From the NCBI GenBank assembly GCA_050942695.1, contig JBMNNU010000094.1, positions 1 through 11,578 on the forward strand: 11,578 bases of DNA, in the 5' to 3' direction. Numbering within the stretch: position 1 is the first letter of the stretch; each line of letters begins with the position of its first letter. This DNA is from JBMNNU01 sp050942695. Its GTDB lineage: Bacteria; Chloroflexota; UBA6077. The notes under the pieces were generated by a model, which was not told where the DNA came from, did no database searches, and was given only the letters and a program-made list of their open reading frames with translations. Made by a program: the position numbers and the translations under genes. Of the stretch, positions 1 through 5,900 are shown piece by piece.

Positions 1-80
1 TCGACGCGATCTATAATTCAGGACCTGGCGAGAGTTTACCAGTCCGGCCGCCGAGCTAACTGCTAGGAGGCGGCGGGCGA

Positions 81-109
81 ATTATACCTGCTGAAATTAT
101 TAAGCGCAA
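81..109 (-). promoter_or_regulatory. Possible leftward promoter
   Basis: On the minus strand a perfect TATAAT (plus-strand 81-86) is preceded, with exactly 17 bp spacing, by TTGCGC (plus-strand 104-109). Only the TTG half of the -35 box matches consensus. It would fire toward the left edge, giving an RNA divergent from the gene at 189. No start codon is seen on that strand before the edge. The call rests on the -10 box and spacing alone and could be chance. Confidence 0.25.
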
Positions 110-161
110 TGGCAGAGGGGATAAAAGGGGTAATTAGAAGAAGGATAGAAAACATGCACTG

Positions 162-177
162 TTAACCAATTGGTTAA
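162..177. promoter_or_regulatory. 16-bp perfect palindrome, operator-like
   Basis: Bases 162-169 (ttaaccaa) are followed without a gap by their exact reverse complement at 170-177 (ttggttaa). The right end runs into the Shine-Dalgarno sequence aaggagg (176-182) of the next gene, sharing its first two bases. A gapless palindrome is a poor RNA hairpin but a typical dimeric-repressor operator; the ACCAATTGGT core recalls sites bound by GntR-, TetR- or MarR-type regulators. The regulator is not in this window. Operator function is inferred. Confidence 0.45.
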
Positions 178-188
178 GGAGGAAAACG

Positions 189-554
189 GTGGAAAATAAT
201 AATGAGGAGCGCGTAGCGATTGGAGGGGTATACACTAGGCGGGCTGGCTGTTTACTATTGCCGTTTCTCCCAATAAGAGCGGCTGGAGCGTTGATCGTAA
301 CCAAACGTAGTTTGATCTTTGAACCGATCCTGTACTATAAGCTGTTAGTCCGAAAGCAGGTCTTTAGTTTAGATGAGATAAATGGGGCTGAGGCCTCTGG
401 TGGAAATGTGGAGCTGAATCTATTGGATATCGTCTCTATCGGGCGAGCCCTGAAAATCCAGTTTAAAAATGGAAATGAGCTCGTCTTCCGGTCGACTGTA
501 GCGGACCAATTGGCGGAGGCTATCAACCAGGTTGTTCAACAATATCGCGGTTAG
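189..554 (+). CDS. Small GRAM/PH-like domain protein
   Basis: A 121-residue soluble protein. It starts at GTG 189, chosen because a near-perfect Shine-Dalgarno aaggagg (176-182) sits 6 nt upstream. Residues 33-46 (GALIVTKRSLIFEP) resemble the hallmark strand of GRAM or bacterial PH-like domains, in which a G-x-L-x-x-T-x-x-R-L-I-F-E-P pattern is common. The following strands end in a region rich in I, K and F (88-101) and a C-terminal amphipathic helix (about 104-119), which fits one complete small beta-barrel plus helix fold. There is no signal peptide. The stretch at 20-36 is hydrophobic, but it is short and lies within the expected barrel. Members of this family are mostly uncharacterised and are assumed to bind lipids or partner proteins. 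The stop is 59 bp before ruvB on the same strand, so co-transcription is possible. The domain call is by pattern only. Confidence 0.7.
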   Translation: MENNNEERVAIGGVYTRRAGCLLLPFLPIRAAGALIVTKRSLIFEPILYYKLLVRKQVFSLDEINGAEASGGNVELNLLDIVSIGRALKIQFKNGNELVFRSTVADQLAEAINQVVQQYRG

Positions 555-567
555 GTATGCGGCTTTG

Positions 568-576
568 TGTTATGAT
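568..576 (+). promoter_or_regulatory. Candidate extended -10 promoter before ruvB
   Basis: TG at 568-569, one base, then TATGAT at 571-576 fits an extended -10 element. No convincing -35 lies 16-18 bp upstream, as is usual for this promoter class. Transcription would begin near 583 and leave a leader of about 30 nt before the ruvB TTG. It is weak evidence that ruvB can be transcribed apart from the gene at 189. Confidence 0.3.
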
Positions 577-613
577 TCCGATATATTCAGGATAATTCCG
601 TGGAGATGCTGTT

Positions 614-1630
614 TTGAGCGATAGGTTGGTCTCGCCTACGGCTGGCGAGTCAGAGCAGGCACTGGAAACCAGTCTCAGGCCGAAGAAGCTTGAAGAGTAC
701 ATAGGGCAGGAGAAGGTTAAGGAGAACCTCCATATCTTCCTGCAAGCCGCCAAGGCTCGTGGTGATGCGCTGGAGCATGTGCTGCTTTATGGGCCACCAG
801 GCTTAGGCAAAACCACCCTGGCTAACATCATTGCGGCCGAAATGCAGGTGAATATCAGAACTACTTCCGGGCCAGCTATCGAGCACCAGGGGGATCTGGC
901 CGCCATCCTCACGAATATGCGAAAGGGAGACGTGCTCTTCATAGACGAAATCCACCGGCTCAGCCGTGTGGTTGAGGAGGCACTCTACCCGGCCATGGAA
1001 GACTTCGTATGGGATATGATCGTAGGTAAAGGCCCAACCGCTCGCACCCTGAGGTTGAGTCTGCAAAAGTTCACCATCATCGGAGCTACAACGAGGATGG
1101 CGATGCTGAGCTCCCCGCTCCGAGACCGCTTTGGAGCGATCTATCGCCTTGATTTTTACAGTGAAGATGCGATTCAGAAGATCGTCAAACGCTCAGCAAA
1201 GATTCTCGGGGTGAAGATAGAGCCTGAAGGCGCTGCTGAGGTCGCCAAGCGTTCCAGGGGTACGCCCAGAGTGGCTAATCGGTTACTTCGCCGTGTAAGG
1301 GATTATGCTCAGGTGATGGCCGACGGGGTTATTACCCAGGAGGTTGCCCAGCAAGCCCTGGAGAGACTGGAGGTTGACCATCTCGGACTCGACGACGCTG
1401 ATCGCTCTATACTCAAAGCTATCATCGAAAAGTTCGATGGCGGGCCGGTGGGCATCGAGACTGTCGCCGCGGCAACCAATGAGGATGCCGACACGGTGAT
1501 GGACGTATACGAGCCGTATCTGCTTCAACTCGGACTTATCGCGAGGACTCCCCGTGGGCGCGTCGCAACCCGCCTTGCTTATCAGCATCTTGGAGTAGAG
1601 GCGAAAGGGGAACAGGGGAGGCTACTGTAG
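614..1630 (+). CDS. ruvB: Holliday junction branch migration ATPase RuvB
   Basis: RuvB is the hexameric AAA+ motor that, with RuvA and RuvC, drives branch migration of Holliday junctions in recombination and repair. The 338-residue length is normal for the family. The start is TTG 614: ggaga at 602-606 gives 7 nt spacing, and the only nearby ATG (606) meets a stop at once. Visible motifs are Walker A GPPGLGKT at 60-67, Walker B LFIDEIH at 108-114, sensor 1 GATTR at 157-161, the arginine-finger segment SPLRDRFG at 167-174, sensor 2 RGTPR at 215-219, and the C-terminal winged helix with GGPVGIETVAAA (276-287) and RTPRGR (311-316). All key residues are intact. ruvA and ruvC are not adjacent in the window. 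The stop is 3 nt before the DUF2905 gene, indicating an operon with it and queA. Confidence 0.97.
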   Translation: MSDRLVSPTAGESEQALETSLRPKKLEEYIGQEKVKENLHIFLQAAKARGDALEHVLLYGPPGLGKTTLANIIAAEMQVNIRTTSGPAIEHQGDLAAILTNMRKGDVLFIDEIHRLSRVVEEALYPAMEDFVWDMIVGKGPTARTLRLSLQKFTIIGATTRMAMLSSPLRDRFGAIYRLDFYSEDAIQKIVKRSAKILGVKIEPEGAAEVAKRSRGTPRVANRLLRRVRDYAQVMADGVITQEVAQQALERLEVDHLGLDDADRSILKAIIEKFDGGPVGIETVAAATNEDADTVMDVYEPYLLQLGLIARTPRGRVATRLAYQHLGVEAKGEQGRLL

Positions 1631-1633
1631 CCT

Positions 1634-1864
1634 ATGCCGCTTATCGATCTTGGTAAAGTCCTCCTGTTGATCGGGGGGATCTTGTTTCTATTGGGGTTGT
1701 TACTGATGCTTGCCGGAAACGTGCCCTTTCTTGGCAGACTGCCCGGCGATATCTCCTTCCAATGGGGAAGGGTCCAGGTATACATCCCTCTGGCGACGAC
1801 GATCTTGTTGAGCCTATTGCTCACCGTCATCCTGAACTTAATCTTTGGAATTTTTCGCCGCTAA
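1634..1864 (+). CDS. DUF2905 family small membrane protein
   Basis: A 76-residue protein with two predicted membrane helices (about 7-28 and 51-73). They are joined by a short loop carrying the family signature LGRLPGDI (33-40), followed by a segment of the type W-G-x-V-x-x-Y-x-P-L. Length and layout match DUF2905, whose members are often encoded next to ruvB or queA; no biochemical function is known to me. The C-terminus ends in two arginines, consistent with a cytoplasmic end. The start ATG lies 3 nt after the ruvB stop, with aggggagg (1614-1621, inside the ruvB end) as ribosome binding site at rather long spacing (12 nt). The gene ends 3 nt before queA. This tight packing supports one polycistronic message. 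Confidence 0.88.
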   Translation: MPLIDLGKVLLLIGGILFLLGLLLMLAGNVPFLGRLPGDISFQWGRVQVYIPLATTILLSLLLTVILNLIFGIFRR

Positions 1865-1867
1865 TAT

Positions 1868-2911
1868 ATGCATACTGCTGACTTCGATTACTATCTTCCT
1901 ATCGAACTGATTGCTCAAAGGCCGGCGGAGCCGCGCGATTCTTCGCGACTCTTGGTGCTGGATCGAGCGCGCGATCGCCTGGAACACCGGAGCTTCAGGG
2001 AGATTACCGAATACCTAAGAGCCGGGGACCTGCTTGTCGCAAATCGCAGCAGGGTTATTCCCGCTCGACTCCTTGGTGTGAAAGAGGCAACCGGAACGCC
2101 GGTGGAGATGCTCTTGCTGAGGCCAGCCCCGCAGGCGGACTCCCTCTACGAATGGGAAGTCCTGCTGAAACCCGCCCGGCGGTTGCGACCTGGAACGAGG
2201 CTAGCTTTTGGAAAGGGTGAGCTGGCAGCCACGGTGATCTCTTCCAATGGGTTGGGGGTTAGGAAGGTACAGTTAGAAGCTGAAGAGCCGCTTGAACAGG
2301 TCGTGGATCGACTAGGCCGAGCGCCCCTTCCACCATATATCAAAGAGTATTCCGGCGATCCTGAGCGCTACCAGACGGTTTACGCTGATACGCGTGGTTC
2401 CGCAGCGGCCCCCACCGCAGGGCTTCACTTCACCCCTGAGCTGTTGGATCGGGTGAGGGAGGCCGGGGTCCACATCTCTTTCGTCACCCTCCACATCGGC
2501 ATAGACACCTTCCGACCTGTGCAGGAGGATGATCCAACCAAGCATCCCATGCATCGGGAATACTACGAAGTGCCGGAAGCTGTTTCGGAGGAGATAACAG
2601 CGGCAAAACGAGACGGGCGCAGGGTCATTGCTGTTGGGACGACGACCGTGCGAGTGCTGGAGAGCGCCGCTAACGACGAGACCCCCTGTTGCGTCCACGC
2701 TGGTTCCGGCTGGACTGATCTCTTCATCTACCCTGGCTATCGATTCAAGGTGGTGGATGCTTTGATCACCAACTTCCACCTACCTCGCTCGACCCTGGTG
2801 ATGATGGTTAGCGCGCTTGCGGGCCGTGAACGGTTGCTCGCTGCGTACCGTGAGGCCGTGGAGCAGCGTTACCGCTTCTACAGCTTCGGGGATGCGATGC
2901 TGGTGATCTAG
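1868..2911 (+). CDS. queA: S-adenosylmethionine:tRNA ribosyltransferase-isomerase QueA
   Basis: QueA transfers and isomerises the ribosyl part of S-adenosylmethionine onto 7-aminomethyl-7-deazaguanine at the wobble base of GUN-anticodon tRNAs, forming epoxyqueuosine. The 347-residue protein is full length and shows the family motifs in order: DFDYYLPIELIAQRP near the N-terminus, GDLLVANRSRVIPARL (53-68), PLPPYI (153-158), the catalytic-region segment SAAAPTAGLHFT (178-189), VTLHIGIDTFRPV (206-218), VGTTTVRVLES (256-266), LFIYPGYRFKVVDALITNFH (285-304) and the C-terminal YRFYSFGDAMLVI. The usual partner tgt is not downstream; a terminator and a convergent gene follow instead. The start ATG lies 3 nt after the DUF2905 stop. 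Confidence 0.97.
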   Translation: MHTADFDYYLPIELIAQRPAEPRDSSRLLVLDRARDRLEHRSFREITEYLRAGDLLVANRSRVIPARLLGVKEATGTPVEMLLLRPAPQADSLYEWEVLLKPARRLRPGTRLAFGKGELAATVISSNGLGVRKVQLEAEEPLEQVVDRLGRAPLPPYIKEYSGDPERYQTVYADTRGSAAAPTAGLHFTPELLDRVREAGVHISFVTLHIGIDTFRPVQEDDPTKHPMHREYYEVPEAVSEEITAAKRDGRRVIAVGTTTVRVLESAANDETPCCVHAGSGWTDLFIYPGYRFKVVDALITNFHLPRSTLVMMVSALAGRERLLAAYREAVEQRYRFYSFGDAMLVI

Positions 2912-2914
2912 GGC

Positions 2915-2943
2915 CTCCCCTTTCCCAACAGGGGGAAGGGGGG
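2915..2943. terminator. Bidirectional terminator hairpin between convergent genes
   Basis: Bases 2917-2926 (cccctttccc) pair with 2933-2942 (gggaaggggg) in a 10-bp stem with one G-T wobble and a 6-base loop; a further wobble extends it by one pair. It lies between the queA stop (2911) and the stop of the leftward gene (2946), where a shared terminator is expected. There is no clear T-run on either side, so termination efficiency is uncertain. Confidence 0.6.
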
Positions 2944-2945
2944 CG

Positions 2946-5900
2946 TTATCGTGTCTTGTGCCGGAGTTGCTCTCCCAGATCGGCTATCCGCTCCGGGTTA
3001 ACCTTATCGGCGAAGCCATCGTAGGTGAGACTGATCCAGGGCTTGTAGCCATACTCTTTAGAGATTACCTCGGCCATTGCCGCCACGATGCCTCCAGGCA
3101 TGCAGCCGTGGGGCATCACAGATATCACCCCCGCAAAATGAGGGTCGGCCATCTGCCGGATGCCGCTTCCCAACGATAGCACCGCCTCGCTGCCGTTCCG
3201 GCTGGGCAGGTAGCGGGAAGATGCGGCCAACAACTCCCTGGTGCTCGGTTCCCGCTCGTGGATCATCTCGGCAAACCAGGAAGCTACCTTACCTTCGTAG
3301 TAGTCCGTAACAAGTTTCCTGAGAACACCGCGCAGGATTCTAGGCAGATCGCGGTTGCTCCAGCCATCTTCCAGGTTGCGCACGGTGATGTACTTGAGCC
3401 ATTCGGACATCGGGGCAACTTCTACCTCGAGGCCGTTGGCCTCACATACCTCCACCAATTCTTTGTTGCAAAACCGGTTGGCCCTCAGATAGATCTCTCC
3501 GTTGATCCCTACCTTGGGTTTAGACGGCAAGGTGGGGTCGCGCAGATCCAGGAAGGTTGCCGTCGCCTCACGCATCAACCTTTCGAGAGGTCGACGGGCT
3601 TCGATTGCCGACACAAGCTTGGAGAAATAGTGCTGGTAGGCGGCGTTCGACTCTCCAACCTTGCGCTCGTACGGTCGGGTCATCCAGAGGAGTCTCTGCA
3701 GCAGGTCGGCTGCCAATATTCCCTGCCATGCCAGCAGTTCGAACCGGTTTCCCAGCCCCAGATCGGAGTAGGCGTTGTTGGAGACCGTAGTCATGATCTC
3801 CAACTCTACTCCCTGTTCATCCAGTATCTTTTGCTGTTCCTGAGCATACTTACCAAGGCGGCAAGGTCCAAACGAGCCAGCCATCAGCGCGCGAGCGTTT
3901 TTCGGCAGGAGGCCATCTTCAGCCATCCTCAGGAACACTCCGAGAGAGTCCCGGAAGGGAAGGCATTCCTTGCCGTTAGTCACATCTCTGCTGAGAGCTA
4001 TACTCCTTTCGTCTGACTCCGGCAGCACCTGAGCGTTTACCCCAAAGGAGCGCATTGCCCCCGCTACTACCTCCGCATGGTCGGCCATCCTCGCAACTAG
4101 GACGGTCTCTCCCGACCTAACAGATGAGGGGACTCGGCGAACATATTTTTTAGGATCTCCTGAGCGCTTCAATCGCGCTCGGCTGTAGCCTTTGATAGTA
4201 TCTACCAGGGCTTCGAGACGCGTGATGTATCCGGCTTCGGCTGCATGTTCGTCTAGTTCGATCTGGCCAAGCGGCTTGCCCCCCATTATGTCTTCGACGA
4301 TGTTCTGGATGATGGAGTTGGGTCCACAGCCAAAATTGGAAAGGAATAAGCCGAACAGCCGGGGGTTTTCGGCAATCAGCTTAGCGGCAGCCAGCAGCTT
4401 CCGCTCGTAGTTCCAGTAAGGGCGGTCGGAGATCGCCAGCACGTCTACCTGCTCCACAGGCAGGTAATCCAGCGGAATGGGGATAACGCCGAGCTTTTGT
4501 AGCTCCTGAGCCATTCCCAGGTTTGCACCGGCGTCTTGAGCATTGTAAGCTCGAGACAGCATCACCACGCCCACAGCTTCCGGGTCGCTAGACAACTGTT
4601 GCAGGAGGCGGTGGCCTGCCCTGGTTAGCTCTAACTCGAAGAGTCGCTGCTTTTCGAGGGCTGCGCGTGCGGCCTGTTTGCCCCGTGAGCGATCGAAGCC
4701 CATCCGCTGTGCTATCTGGACGAGGCTATCTACCGTGAGAGAATCGCCCTGGGAGAGGTCGATTATCGGGTCCAGCAGTCGATCACCGAGTCCGAAAACG
4801 GTCTTCACGATGTAGGGTGCAGCCTGAACTAGGGGGCAGGAGTAACGCTGATCCTCGTCTCCACTCTTTCTGCCCATCCGGATGGCGTTGGGGATCAATA
4901 TGTACTCAGCACCTTCATCCAACAGGCTGGCCACATGCCCGTGCAGGAGCTTGATAGGGAAACAGCTATCGGTGTAGGCAAGCTCGACCGACTTCTCGAT
5001 GATCCTCTGATTGGTGGAGTGTGAGTATCGCACCCGTAAACCAAGCTCGTTGAGGAACTCAGTCAGTAGCGGGGCTAGGTCGAGAGTCATAAGCGCCCTA
5101 GGCACCCCGACTAAGGCTCCGACTCCCTTAGAAGGATCGTAGTTGGCGAACAGCAGCCTTTCGCGCTCGGAAAACGGGGTGGTGATCGCTGAGCCAGTTT
5201 TAGAGTCCTGAGAGCGGTTCTGGGTTCTGAGTTCTGAGTTCTGGGCGCCGATGGCTGATGGCTGATGGCTGATGGCTGTCTTCGCGTCTCCGCGTCTCCC
5301 TGTCTCCCCGTCTCCCCGTCCCGTTTCATCGCGACCGGCGGCGTCGAAGCGATCGCAGCGCGATCCGTAGTACAGCTTAGCCCCTGAATCGGTGGTCATA
5401 ACGCTGATAGCGCAACTATTCTCGCACCGGTTGCAAGTGAAGTTGGTAAGCTTATAAGTTGCCTGGGCGACGGTTGAAAACCCTTTGAAATCCGACCTGA
5501 CGCCCTCTTTCTGGTTCTCCAGAGCTAGTAAGGCTGCTCCGATAGCCCCGGTAACCTCTTTGTGCTCAGGCACGACCAACGTCTTGCCCTGGAACTCGGC
5601 TTTGAAAGCTGCTACTGCAGCGTCATTGTAGAAAACCGCTCCAGTTAAAAAGATGCGGTTGCCGACCCTGCGGTTGCTCACCACTTTTGACCGATAGTTC
5701 TTTGCCAGGGATGTGGTTAGACTGGACACGATAACCTCCAGTGAAACGCTGGAGTGCTGCGCTGACGTGACGGCCTGGCTCATAAAGGCGGTACACTTCT
5801 CGCCGAGGTCCAATTGGGTGTCCGCGGCAAAAGCGAGTCGAGCGAACTCTCCGGACCGCGTCGATATGCCCAACTGTTCCGCAAGCTCGTCGATAAAGCT

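Larger units (their letters stand above)
1..188. other. Left-edge non-coding stretch, possibly the end of an upstream gene
   Basis: No complete gene is visible here. On the plus strand, frame 1 is open from the window edge to a TAG at 64-66 (21 codons) and frame 3 is open to a TAA at 57-59. Either could be the tail of an upstream rightward gene, but both are too short to recognise. A GC-rich inverted repeat (47-52 gccgcc pairing with 69-74 ggcggc, with a smaller inner agc/gct pairing) lies across the possible stop. It could be a terminator hairpin, but it has no T-tract. The rest, about 90-160, is A/G-rich and leads into the palindrome before the first gene. Confidence 0.35.

Noticed and set aside
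1..66. C-terminal end of an upstream protein gene
   Set aside because: Two frames are open for about 20 codons and neither tail has a recognisable motif, so it is not called as a gene.
2312..2779. A 155-codon leftward open frame
   Set aside because: Antisense to the conserved core of queA and without motifs; a shadow frame.
3258..4016. A 252-codon rightward open frame
   Set aside because: It lies wholly antisense to the conserved COG3581-like part of the activase gene, has no ribosome binding site and no recognisable domain.
5216..5322. CRISPR array
   Set aside because: The units are 7-8 bp in direct tandem with no spacers, far from the 23-47 bp repeats separated by unique spacers.
5111..5329. 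A leftward 72-codon frame with an ETGR/QPSAISHQPSA-type translation
   Set aside because: It is the same repeat block read in a shifted frame within the activase gene; the 7- and 8-bp arrays are stop-free in all coding-strand phases, so an open frame is expected without being a gene.
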